Shown here: positions 1-7,524 of the stretch, piece after piece
Position numbering within the stretch: position 1 is the first letter of the stretch
Layout: each line of letters opens with the position of its first letter
Assembly: GCA_002730315.1 (NCBI GenBank)
Contig: PBZW01000062.1
Span: 1-33,507 of the forward strand
DNA from: Fidelibacterota bacterium
GTDB lineage: Bacteria; Fidelibacterota; Marinisomatia; Marinisomatales; TCS55
Length of the DNA stretch: 33,507 nt
Reading direction: 5' to 3'
Position numbers and translations under genes: made by a program
The notes under the pieces: model-generated
What the model saw: the letters and a program-made list of their open reading frames with translations, nothing else
Database searches by the model: none
What the model was told of the DNA's origin: nothing

Positions 1-510
1 TATAAAACATGTTTCTACATGCAAAAAAGCGCCCACCATCACAGTTAAGCGACCATAGGCCTTTGTTCCAACCGACCCTGTAAGGCGGTCAGCCATTTCT
101 TTCTGAACCATGAAAAATGCGTCTGTCCAATTGGCTCGCTGTTCAATCAGCCAGAACAGGATGGGCGAGGTAATATTGTAGGGAATATTGCCGATCACCT
201 TAACTGGTGTTGGAATTGACAACTCATGCAATTCCTGCGATAATACATCCTTATGAATGAATTGGCATTCCTGCAGATCAATTCGTCCATGCAGATATTC
301 AATCAGTTTAGGGTCAATCTCTACGGCTGCCATGTGTTTAACTAAAGGTAGTATACGCTCAGTCAGTGCACCTTCTCCTGGACCAATTTCCAATATTGAA
401 TCAGCAGCAACAGGATTAATGGTGCTAACGATCTTACGCAGTAAATTGGTGTCGGCCAGAAAATTCTGGCCCCATTTTCTCCTGAATGTATGCCGTGACT
501 TAACAGCCAT
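1..510 (-). CDS. rsmA: 16S rRNA adenine dimethyltransferase RsmA/KsgA, partial (3' end outside window)
   Basis: SAM-dependent enzyme that dimethylates two adjacent adenines near the 3' end of 16S rRNA during 30S assembly. The visible 170 codons start with ATG at 510 and run off the left edge, so the C-terminal part is missing (family length is about 260-280 residues). Seen directly: the N-terminal GQNFL motif (residues 14-18), the SAM-binding loop EIGPGEG at 41-47, an acidic VEIDP strand near 63-67, and the catalytic NIPY motif at 108-111 followed by NITSPIL. It starts 8 bases after the tatD stop on the same strand, so it is probably the last visible gene of the envC-holB-metG-tatD-ksgA run. 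The Shine-Dalgarno sequence is weak. Identity is firm; only the C-terminus is unseen. Confidence 0.96.
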   Translation of the reverse strand, partial: MAVKSRHTFRRKWGQNFLADTNLLRKIVSTINPVAADSILEIGPGEGALTERILPLVKHMAAVEIDPKLIEYLHGRIDLQECQFIHKDVLSQELHELSIPTPVKVIGNIPYNITSPILFWLIEQRANWTDAFFMVQKEMADRLTGSVGTKAYGRLTVMVGAFLHVETCFI

Positions 511-518
511 AGAGCAGA

Positions 519-1274
519 TTATAGACAAAAGAGTGCTGTAGCATTGGCAGTTGTTTTTTCTGCAATGACTTCCAAGGAAACATCATGGATCTCCGCCAGT
601 TTTTCCGCCACATACCGCGTTCGCCCAGGTTCATTTGATTTGCTGCGGTGGGGGACGGGGCTTAAATAAGGTGAATCTGTTTCTACAAGTAATTTATCCA
701 AGGGCAGTTCTTTGGCTACGTCAGGTAAATGACTGTTTTTAAAAGTGAGGTTCCCGGAAAATGAAATGTAAAAGCCCAAATCAATGAATGCTTTAGCCGT
801 TTCCAAATTACTGGAAAAACAATGGGCCACACCAATCACATCCGGAAATTCAGATAAAATCCTTAGCACATCTTCATCTGCATCGCGGTTATGAAAAATG
901 ACCGGTTTATGCAATTGACTGGCAATCTGCATTTGTTCACGAAAAACCTTGCGTTGAATTTCCGGTTCTGAAATATTGCGGAAATAATCCAAACCCATTT
1001 CTCCTACGGCTACCATGGAATCGAAAGTCATGAGGTCGTGAATCTGGTCAACATAATCTTTGGGTACATCTTTGGCATCGTGGGGATGAACACCGGCAGA
1101 AGCGTAAATATTTTCATGGGTTTCCCCTAAAGCCAGGCATTCCCGAGAGTCCTCCATATTTGTCCCCACACAAATAAAGCGGTTTACGCCCGATTCTTCA
1201 GCACGCTCGATGACACCAGGCAAATCATTTTTCAATTCGTCATAAAAGAGATGGCAGTGGGTATCTATAATCAC
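519..1274 (-). CDS. tatD: TatD family metal-dependent hydrolase (DNase)
   Basis: TIM-barrel amidohydrolase of the TatD family; characterised members are 3'-5' exonucleases or DNases on damaged DNA, in the cytoplasm. The 251-residue length is typical. Visible metal-site motifs in order are DTHCHL at residues 4-9, GEMGLDYFR with the bridging Glu (about 92-100), a His in VIFHNRD, the His in VAHCFSS and ETDSPYLSP near 198-206. The start is a GTG at 1274; codons upstream stay open for about 17 residues but offer no ATG, and the alignment-typical N-terminus (MxIDTHCH) begins exactly at this GTG. The leader just upstream is a run of ten A residues with no Shine-Dalgarno. It lies between a degraded stretch that follows metG and the rsmA start, all on the same strand. 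Confidence 0.95.
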   Translation of the reverse strand: MIIDTHCHLFYDELKNDLPGVIERAEESGVNRFICVGTNMEDSRECLALGETHENIYASAGVHPHDAKDVPKDYVDQIHDLMTFDSMVAVGEMGLDYFRNISEPEIQRKVFREQMQIASQLHKPVIFHNRDADEDVLRILSEFPDVIGVAHCFSSNLETAKAFIDLGFYISFSGNLTFKNSHLPDVAKELPLDKLLVETDSPYLSPVPHRSKSNEPGRTRYVAEKLAEIHDVSLEVIAEKTTANATALFCL

Positions 1275-1338
1275 GATTTTAGGTTTTTTTTTTGACAGCG
1301 AAGGTAACCGCTTGGCTTTGCATTCAATTCATTAGGTT

Positions 1339-1575
1339 TCAATTCAATAACTCTCGAAGAATTTCTGTTCCAATTTCTTTTTTGACAAGCCTGGGTCAGC
1401 CTGGACGGTATTCGTCTTCTATGATTAGCAATACCAATTCTAAATTATTTGTCTGCATAGCAGTCTGGCAAATGTCATCTGCGCTTAGTGTCATGGCTCC
1501 GGCCCTTTTTACCAGATCAAAATGGAGGGGTCCTTTGACATTGAATGCCCGGTAAATAATTTCCGTAAGATCATG
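1339..1575 (-). pseudogene. Degraded reading frame between metG and tatD (possible gene relic with in-frame TGA)
   Basis: This explains part of the 323-base gap between metG and tatD. On the minus strand one frame is open from 1575, directly after a TAA, and reads like protein: residues include FNVKGPLHFDLVKRAGA and LELVLLIIEDEYRPG. It is then interrupted by TGA at 1396-1398 and continues in the same frame (PRLVKKEIGTEILRELLN) to TGA at 1339-1341. No ATG, GTG or TTG lies at its beginning; the first ATG is internal, at 1494. The pattern 'RAG...D....A......LVLL.ED' faintly recalls the L7Ae/YlxQ RNA-binding fold, but this is only a resemblance. It may be a nonsense-mutated relic, a sequencing error, or non-coding DNA. 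The overlapping plus-strand frame (1292-1555) is serine-rich and looks like its antisense shadow. Confidence 0.3.
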
Positions 1576-1597
1576 TTATTTCTTGTGGAAATAAAAG

Positions 1598-3454
1598 TCA
1601 GTAGGCTTTTTTTCCTGAACTGACTTTTTCTTTATCAACAACAATAAGTGACAAATCTTTTTTCCGGGAAGCAGCCAAAAGCATGCCCTTTGATTCAACT
1701 CCTCTGATTTTCGCCGGTTCTAAATTTGAAACAACAACAATCATTTTACCGATTAATTCTTCTGGTGAATAATGTTCAGCGATTCCGGCTACGATTTGCC
1801 GTTCCTCATCTCCAAGCTTGATCTGCAACTTGAATAACTTATCAGCACCTTCCACCTTTTCAGCAGATAGCACTTCGGCTGTTTTTAGACCCAAATTTTT
1901 AAAATCTTCATATGTGACTGTATTTTTATCCTCATCAACTTTAGGGGTCTTTTCTTTTTTGATATTGATCCTTGGAAACAGAGGTGTATGTTTTTGAAGT
2001 TCAGTTCCGGGTGCTAATTTTCCCCATCTTAATTCTTTTCCTTCATCCTTAAATGTTTCCAATACAACTCCCGTTCGGTGGGGCATGACCGGGCTCAAGA
2101 GCAAGGTGCCGATTCGTAAGGCTTCCGCTGCTGTATACAAAACTCTGCCGGCTGAATCTTTATTCTCTTTGACCAATTTCCAAGGCGCTTGATCTTCCAT
2201 GTATTTATTCACTCCGCGGATGAATTGCAGTGTTTCTTCAATGGCCTCGTTCACTTTCATGGCATTAATCAATGATTGAACATTTGAAATTGTTCTCTCC
2301 GCAGATACAATCACATCTTGTTCTGTACCCTCTTTTTTTCCTGAATCAGGGACAATACCGCCAAAATTGCTCTGGATCAGCTTGGTTACACGGCTCAAAA
2401 GATTCCCATAATCATTCGCCAAGTCACTGTTATACCGCTTAATGAAAGATTCCATGGTAAAACTGGCATCCTGTCCCAGGACCATTTCGCGCATGAGGTA
2501 ATAGCGCACCGGGTCAACACCATATTCCTCGATTAAATCCAAGGGATTAACCACGTTGCCCAGGGATTTACTCATTTTTGATTCACCGCTCAACCACCAG
2601 CCATGGGCAAAAATGGATTTCGGCAGGGGCATTTTTGCCGACATAAGCATGGTCGGCCAGTATACGGCGTGGGTAGTCAAAATATCTTTCCCTATGAGAT
2701 GATATTCACAGGGCCACCATTTATTGTATGATTCATCATCCACACCAAACCCTGCTGCTGTAACATAATTGATTAGTGCATCAAACCATACGTAGGTGAC
2801 AAAATTATTGTCAAAGGGCAGGTCAATACCCCAGTTTAAACGAGACTTAGGCCTGGAGATACATAAATCACCCAGCGGTTTTCTTAAAAATCCCAAAACT
2901 TCATTTTTGCGGTGTTCCGGTTGTATAAAATTCGGATTGTCATTGATATGATCAATCAATGCTTGCTGGTATTTGGACATCTTAAAGAAATAATTTTTTT
3001 CCTGTAGTTTCTTAATGTCCCTGAATTCGCCGGATTCAGCTTCCTTTTCTGTAATAAACCGTTCTTCTGAAACAGAATAAAGTCCTTCATATTCGTCTTC
3101 ATAAATATCGCCGTTATCAAAAACGGTCTGCAGAATATCCTGTACTACCTTTACATGGCGGCCTTCGGTGGTGCGGATAAAATCATCATTTTCAATATGC
3201 AGCTTTTCCCACAGTTCCAGGAAACGAGGTGCCATTTCATCGCAGTGTTCTTTTGGGGATACACCCCTTTCTTCTGCTGCCTGCTGCACCTTCTGGCCAT
3301 GTTCATCCAAGCCGGTGAGGAAAAAAACTTCATTTCCTTCTGCTTTATGATACCTAGCAAGAACATCCGCCAGGATGGTGGTATAGGCATGGCCGATATG
3401 TGGTTTGTCATTTACATAATAAATGGGTGTCGTGATATAGAATTTGTCAGCCAT
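1598..3454 (-). CDS. metG: Methionyl-tRNA synthetase
   Basis: Class I aminoacyl-tRNA synthetase that charges tRNA-Met in the cytoplasm. The 618 residues show the HIGH signature at 19-22, the LDEHG substrate loop at 49-53, and KMSKSLGN beginning at 293. The anticodon-binding helical domain follows, and a C-terminal EMAPII/Arc1p-like tRNA-binding domain runs from about 514 to 618 (AEVLSAEKVEGADKL; IVVVSNLEPAKIRGVESKGM). The connective peptide around residues 125-150 (SVSEERFITEKE) has no CxxC pairs, so this is the zinc-less type also found in Bacillus and Thermotoga. ATG at 3454 lies one base after the holB stop, which indicates an operon with holB and the EnvC-like gene upstream. Nothing looks truncated. 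Confidence 0.98.
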   Translation of the reverse strand: MADKFYITTPIYYVNDKPHIGHAYTTILADVLARYHKAEGNEVFFLTGLDEHGQKVQQAAEERGVSPKEHCDEMAPRFLELWEKLHIENDDFIRTTEGRHVKVVQDILQTVFDNGDIYEDEYEGLYSVSEERFITEKEAESGEFRDIKKLQEKNYFFKMSKYQQALIDHINDNPNFIQPEHRKNEVLGFLRKPLGDLCISRPKSRLNWGIDLPFDNNFVTYVWFDALINYVTAAGFGVDDESYNKWWPCEYHLIGKDILTTHAVYWPTMLMSAKMPLPKSIFAHGWWLSGESKMSKSLGNVVNPLDLIEEYGVDPVRYYLMREMVLGQDASFTMESFIKRYNSDLANDYGNLLSRVTKLIQSNFGGIVPDSGKKEGTEQDVIVSAERTISNVQSLINAMKVNEAIEETLQFIRGVNKYMEDQAPWKLVKENKDSAGRVLYTAAEALRIGTLLLSPVMPHRTGVVLETFKDEGKELRWGKLAPGTELQKHTPLFPRINIKKEKTPKVDEDKNTVTYEDFKNLGLKTAEVLSAEKVEGADKLFKLQIKLGDEERQIVAGIAEHYSPEELIGKMIVVVSNLEPAKIRGVESKGMLLAASRKKDLSLIVVDKEKVSSGKKAY

Positions 3455-3455
3455 T

Positions 3456-4592
3456 TCAGGTTTTATCTTGTAAATAGTGTTGAATATCCACCAGCATATT
3501 TGTCAGCGCCAAGGGCATATAATAATTTTTCTGCACAGATCCCATGGTCGTTTCAATTACGCCATTGACTGCAGTCAAGTCAGCACTGGGATAAGAAGTT
3601 GTGAATAATTGCAACCCTTCTGCAAAACCATTTTCTGCTAAAGGCCCAGCAATATTCCGGCGCAAGCGATACGCTTGCTGAAACCAGGTTTGGAGTAGAA
3701 ATAATTGAAATTTGAATTCATCAGGATCGCTGCGCACCATCCTGGACATATTGTTTATGTAGGAACGCCAGCCATGGCCATTGGAATTGACCACAGTTTC
3801 AACTTGATCTTTCATCAATTTCAAAATATCAGCAATAGGGCGGCCGGATAAAAACCGGGCCCTGTGCATATTGCCATCGGCCAAATATGCGTAAAATTCG
3901 GATTCGGTTGCTGGTACTCTTGCTTCCTCCAGGAATGCACATATCGTATTATTTTCTAAGGGAGGAAAATCAATGTGCTGGCAGCGGGACTGAATTGTGG
4001 ATAAGAGCATTGCTTTATGGTCGGTTACCAGTATAATAATGGTTTTATCCGGTGGTTCTTCCAGAATTTTCAGCAGTGCATTCGCAGAAGCGCCATCGCC
4101 GTCTGATAAAAAATGGGCATCAAAAATCAATACTGTTTTATACCCATAGTCAACGGATTTGAGGTACAGTTTTTTGCGTAATTCCCTGATAGAGTTAATT
4201 AATATTCTTTTTGCCTGGGGCAGTTTAATTTTTTGAAAAGGGTCCTTTCCTTTCTTCTGCAGCAGGTCAGTCAACAATGCAGCGTTGTCTTTGCCAATAA
4301 TGGTGAGTACATCCGTATCCTTATCAATACTGTCTTTCTTGCGGGGCAGGGGCACAACTACATGGAGATGCTCGTGCTGCAAAGTGGCAAACCGTATACA
4401 TGCTGAACATGTGCTGCAGACAGTTTCATTTTCCCGGCAATTTAATGCTGCACCCAGCGCCAAAGCTGCGGCTTCCTTGCCGACACCTTCTGGTCCGCTG
4501 AATAAATAAGCACTACCCACGCGTTTGGAAACAGCAATTTTTGCAATGCGCTGCCATACGTCTGGCTGGTATTTTTCCGCAGAGAATATCAT
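3456..4592 (-). CDS. holB: DNA polymerase III delta' subunit (clamp-loader AAA+ ATPase)
   Basis: Clamp-loader subunit that helps load the beta sliding clamp. With the start used here it has 378 residues. Visible features are a Walker A-like loop GPEGVGK at 33-39, a zinc-binding cysteine set C52, C59, C62 and C65 (the last three spaced CxxCxxC), the family motif LLKILEEPP, and the sensor/arginine-finger region STIQSRCQHIDFPPL. The C-terminal helical domain is divergent. I chose ATG 4592 because it overlaps the TGA of the upstream EnvC gene as ATGA and has GGTG five bases upstream. An in-frame ATG at 4607 would add five residues (MAGEK) and cannot be excluded. The adjacent metG starts one base after the stop. 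The holB-metG-tatD-ksgA order is common in bacteria and supports the call. Confidence 0.93.
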   Translation of the reverse strand: MIFSAEKYQPDVWQRIAKIAVSKRVGSAYLFSGPEGVGKEAAALALGAALNCRENETVCSTCSACIRFATLQHEHLHVVVPLPRKKDSIDKDTDVLTIIGKDNAALLTDLLQKKGKDPFQKIKLPQAKRILINSIRELRKKLYLKSVDYGYKTVLIFDAHFLSDGDGASANALLKILEEPPDKTIIILVTDHKAMLLSTIQSRCQHIDFPPLENNTICAFLEEARVPATESEFYAYLADGNMHRARFLSGRPIADILKLMKDQVETVVNSNGHGWRSYINNMSRMVRSDPDEFKFQLFLLQTWFQQAYRLRRNIAGPLAENGFAEGLQLFTTSYPSADLTAVNGVIETTMGSVQKNYYMPLALTNMLVDIQHYLQDKT

Positions 4593-5830
4593 TTTTTCAC
4601 CAGCCATTTCTCCGGATCAAGTTTCTGGTCCTTGCCCCAGATCTCAAAATGCAGTTTAGAACCGTTGATGGAACCCGAATCACCCATATAAGCAAGTATA
4701 TCTCCTGCTCGTACTTCACTGTCCACAGTGGTTTGAATTTTAGTTACGTGGCTGTAGATCGTGAAAAAATCACCGCCATGGTCGATAATGATGATATTGC
4801 CGTAACCGCGTATAAAGGTGATGGTTGTAACGATACCGCCCATGACTGCATAAATCGGTGTTCCAGGTTTACCCTTAATATCAATTCCGGTGTTGTTGGT
4901 CGTAGTTTTCAATTCAGGATTCCACTTGCGGCCGAATTTGCTGATCACCCTTCCTTCAGCAGGCCAGGTTAACTGACCTTGCAGGGCGGCAAACGATTTC
5001 GTTTTTAATGCTTCCTGCTGGCGGCGGATACGTTCCGCGCGCTCCACGCGTGCTTTATCATCCTTTATCTTGCCGATCAGTTCTTCCAGCTGTTTTACAC
5101 CTGTTTCTTTTTCTTCAATGTATTGGGCCAGTTCCGTTTTGCTGTTACGAATCTTTTCTAATTCACGCTTTTTCTGCTGGCGCTTCACGCGCAAATCGGC
5201 CATCTGTTTTTCGCGCTCATTTTTCAAACTGTTGCTTTTACGGAGCATGGCCTCAACATTTAATTTCTTTTTACCGATACTCACCAGTAAGGAGCGGATC
5301 TGCTGTTTATGTTTTTTATCAATCCCTGAAATTATTTTCTGGTACTTTGTACGGTAAATAGCCTGCCGCCAGGATGTGGAACTCAATACTTTTTCAATAT
5401 CGGATAATGAACCTTTTTTATACACATGTATCGCCCGATTTGCGTACCGCAGCCTTAATTTCTTGAGTTCATTTTCATTTTCCGCTATTTCATTTTCTAG
5501 TATTGCAATTTCTTTCTTTGCTGCAGCTTCCTCTTTTTTCAATTGAGAGATCAAGCGCTCTACCAAAGAAATTTCTTCCTCAAGGTTGGCAATTGTCCTA
5601 GCGGCGGATTTTTCCCTGTCTTCTGCAGAACGCAGTTTTTTTCGATTTGATTCTATTTCATTTTTAAGGTCCTGAACCGCTTTGGATTGATAATTCAGTT
5701 CCTTTTCGAAATCCCGATCATCTGTTTGCGCCCAGCTAACCTGCGCCAACAGTATTAATATACATGTAATTCGGTTGAACATAGACTTTAAAAGTAGCCA
5801 GTCCATCAATCTTGTTACAATGTGTTTCAT
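4589..5830 (-). CDS. EnvC-like murein hydrolase activator (coiled coil plus degenerate LytM/M23 domain)
   Basis: Periplasmic protein expected to activate cell-wall amidases at division sites, as EnvC and NlpD do. The 413 residues contain a signal-peptide-like hydrophobic segment ending VSWA-Q (about residues 17-35), a long charged coiled coil (about 37-280), and a C-terminal LytM/M23 domain (about 309-413; GIDIKGKPGTPIYAV, YGNIIIIDHG, GSKLHFEIWG). The zinc site is incomplete: the first His of HxxxD is N313 (D317 kept), and the first His of HxH is K392 (H394 kept; H361 present). This fits a non-catalytic activator rather than an endopeptidase. The true start may be ATG 5830 or the internal ATG 5782, whose product would begin directly with the signal peptide; neither has a clear Shine-Dalgarno. 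The stop overlaps the holB start. Confidence 0.88.
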   Translation of the reverse strand: MKHIVTRLMDWLLLKSMFNRITCILILLAQVSWAQTDDRDFEKELNYQSKAVQDLKNEIESNRKKLRSAEDREKSAARTIANLEEEISLVERLISQLKKEEAAAKKEIAILENEIAENENELKKLRLRYANRAIHVYKKGSLSDIEKVLSSTSWRQAIYRTKYQKIISGIDKKHKQQIRSLLVSIGKKKLNVEAMLRKSNSLKNEREKQMADLRVKRQQKKRELEKIRNSKTELAQYIEEKETGVKQLEELIGKIKDDKARVERAERIRRQQEALKTKSFAALQGQLTWPAEGRVISKFGRKWNPELKTTTNNTGIDIKGKPGTPIYAVMGGIVTTITFIRGYGNIIIIDHGGDFFTIYSHVTKIQTTVDSEVRAGDILAYMGDSGSINGSKLHFEIWGKDQKLDPEKWLVKK

Positions 5831-5852
5831 ATCATTTTAATTGAACGTATTC

Positions 5853-5882
5853 TTGACTAGTCATTGATAAGGTGTCTATTTT
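5853..5882 (+). promoter_or_regulatory. Candidate sigma-70-type promoter for the cNMP-binding/AI-2E pair
   Basis: TTGACT at 5853-5858 is followed after 17-18 bases by CTATTT or TATTTT at 5876-5882, in the short divergent gap between the EnvC-like gene and the plus-strand GTG start at 5909. The -35 is good and the -10 is weak. An 8-base palindrome (GACTAGTC, 5855-5862) overlaps the -35. Assigned from sequence only. Confidence 0.35.
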
Positions 5883-5897
5883 AGACCTTTAAACCAC

Positions 5898-5902
5898 AGG
5901 AG
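5898..5902 (+). promoter_or_regulatory. Ribosome binding site deciding a GTG start
   Basis: AGGAG at 5898-5902, six bases before the GTG at 5909, is one of the few strong Shine-Dalgarno sequences in the window. It supports GTG initiation of the cyclic-nucleotide-binding protein. Confidence 0.65.
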
Positions 5903-5908
5903 AGAATT

Positions 5909-6409
5909 GTGAAAAGTCCATTTTGGTCAAATTTATTTCGTAACTGGAATTCCCAGGAAAGCGAAAAGGTAACAGCCTTGCGGCAGGTTCCGGTTTTTAA
6001 CAATTTAAGTGATAAAGAACTGGATGAAATAGAAAAACTCACCCACGAGAGAAAATACCAGGCCGGAGAGCATGTGTTTAAAAATAAGGCGCCTTCTGAA
6101 GGTATGTTCATCATTATATCCGGCTCTGTGGAGATATACCTGGACAGCGATGGATCCAAAAAAGTTCTTGCTGAGTTAAAGGAGCAGGATTTCTTCGGGG
6201 AAATTGCCCTTCTGGATACCGAACCCCGTTCAGCGGGAGCCGTCGCTACAGCTCCGTCTACATTGTTGGGCTTTTTCCGGCCGGATTTGCTGTCACTCAT
6301 GGAGCGTAATCCTGCTTTGAGCAGCAAGATCCTGACGAATCTTGGAGCTGTGCTCGCCGAGCGCCTGCGCAAAACAAACCAACTTTTGGCTGCTAAAAGC
6401 GATAATTGA
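5909..6409 (+). CDS. Stand-alone cyclic nucleotide-binding domain protein (Crp-like, no DNA-binding domain)
   Basis: The 166 residues consist almost only of a cNMP-binding beta-roll (about 30-135). Seen: RKYQAGEHVFKNKAPSEGMF for the early strands, then the phosphate-binding cassette FGEIALLDTEPRSAG at 96-110, with E98 and R107 where CRP-type domains contact the cyclic nucleotide. The C-terminus is one helix (about 137-163) and ends before any helix-turn-helix, so it cannot act as a Crp-type transcription factor by itself. The start is GTG with AGGAG six bases upstream. Its TGA overlaps the ATG of the next gene (TGATG), so the two are translationally coupled. I infer a regulatory role for the adjacent permease, but the ligand is unknown and the domain may bind none. 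Confidence 0.85.
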   Translation: MKSPFWSNLFRNWNSQESEKVTALRQVPVFNNLSDKELDEIEKLTHERKYQAGEHVFKNKAPSEGMFIIISGSVEIYLDSDGSKKVLAELKEQDFFGEIALLDTEPRSAGAVATAPSTLLGFFRPDLLSLMERNPALSSKILTNLGAVLAERLRKTNQLLAAKSDN

Positions 6410-7524
6410 TGAACCAGCAAAAAGATTATATCCAGCTGATTTACAGGTTACTGGTCGGGTTGCTTGGGATTGGTTTTCTATATGTTATTTGGCCTTACAT
6501 ATCATCTGTTTTATTAATGCTGGTGTTTGCCTTTCTTTTTACTACTGTCCTGCTTCCCAGCGTTGATGCCTTGGAACGAAAGATAAGGAATCGTGGCTTA
6601 AGTGTTCTTGCAGTAACTATAGGGCTGATTACCGCCATATCCATTTTTATCGGCAGCTTTGCTACCAATCTTGCCGACCAGGCTGGGGATTTTTCCCAGC
6701 GCCTGGAAACAGAATCATTCATGGATGATTTCAACACTTTCATTGATAATACAAAAGCTAAATTACCTTCTTTTGTACTAGGAGAAAGCGATGCACAAGA
6801 TCCGGCTGAAAAGCTCAATGATATTATGGGTGGTTTAATGTCCAAATTGCTAACATTTGCAGGCGCTTTAGGAGGATTTGTGTTTAACATGATCATGGTA
6901 ATTATTTTTACGATCATCCTGCTGTTGAATTATCATCAATTCAAGAAAACGCTCGTTAGTTTTATACCCAATAAATTTTTTGAAGTAGGCTTACGGCTCA
7001 TTTTTAACATTGAACAGCAAGTGTCTAATTATTTAAGAGGTCAATTTTTGGCCGCTACCAGCGTGGCAATTATGTCTATCGTTGGCTTGTATATACTTAA
7101 TTTTTTCGGGGCTAATTTGACCCTCGTGGTTTTTATCGGCATTATTGCCGGGCTAGCAAATATGATTCCTTTGGTAGGACCGTTTATTGGTATGCTTATC
7201 GCTTTTGCAGTAGCACTGATGAATAACCTAGGTATTGAAGCAGCCCAGGCCCATATGCTGTTTAATACTATTCCTTCACCGTTTTATATACTTGACGTTG
7301 TATTGTTGTTTATTATTGTACAGCAAATTGATAATAATTTTATTACACCATTGCTTGTAGGCGAAAGTGTTGGTCTCCATCCAATGATGGTCATGATCGC
7401 TCTATTGATCGGCGGAACGCTTATTGGTCCCATGGGCATGCTTTTTGCTGTACCTGCGGCGGGAATTATAAAAGTGGTTGGCCAGGAAATATCATTCGTG
7501 ACCAAAAACGCCCACTTGCTTTAA
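6409..7524 (+). CDS. AI-2E family transporter (membrane permease)
   Basis: Inner-membrane protein of the AI-2E/PerM/YdiK/TqsA family (PF01594). Members are proposed exporters of small molecules, autoinducer-2 or sodium/proton exchangers, so the substrate cannot be named. The 371 residues show a typical layout: two or three N-terminal membrane segments (about 10-30, 32-50, 62-82), a soluble stretch about 85-140, a membrane segment (GGFVFNMIMVIIFTIILLL), and the conserved second half with YLRGQFLAATSVAIMS, GIIAGLANMIPLVGPFIG and the late motif QQIDNNFITPLLVGESVGLHP. ATG 6409 overlaps the preceding TGA; a TTG one codon earlier is less likely. It converges on the minus-strand gene at 7521 with a 4-base overlap of stop codons, leaving no room for a terminator. 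Confidence 0.93.
   Translation: MNQQKDYIQLIYRLLVGLLGIGFLYVIWPYISSVLLMLVFAFLFTTVLLPSVDALERKIRNRGLSVLAVTIGLITAISIFIGSFATNLADQAGDFSQRLETESFMDDFNTFIDNTKAKLPSFVLGESDAQDPAEKLNDIMGGLMSKLLTFAGALGGFVFNMIMVIIFTIILLLNYHQFKKTLVSFIPNKFFEVGLRLIFNIEQQVSNYLRGQFLAATSVAIMSIVGLYILNFFGANLTLVVFIGIIAGLANMIPLVGPFIGMLIAFAVALMNNLGIEAAQAHMLFNTIPSPFYILDVVLLFIIVQQIDNNFITPLLVGESVGLHPMMVMIALLIGGTLIGPMGMLFAVPAAGIIKVVGQEISFVTKNAHLL

Noticed and set aside
1396-1398. In-frame TGA as a selenocysteine codon
   Set aside because: No start codon for the frame, no visible hairpin just downstream and no Cys-containing homologue that I recognise.
1292-1555. Plus-strand 87-codon frame between tatD and metG
   Set aside because: Serine-rich antisense composition; the opposite strand reads more like protein, and no ribosome binding site is present.
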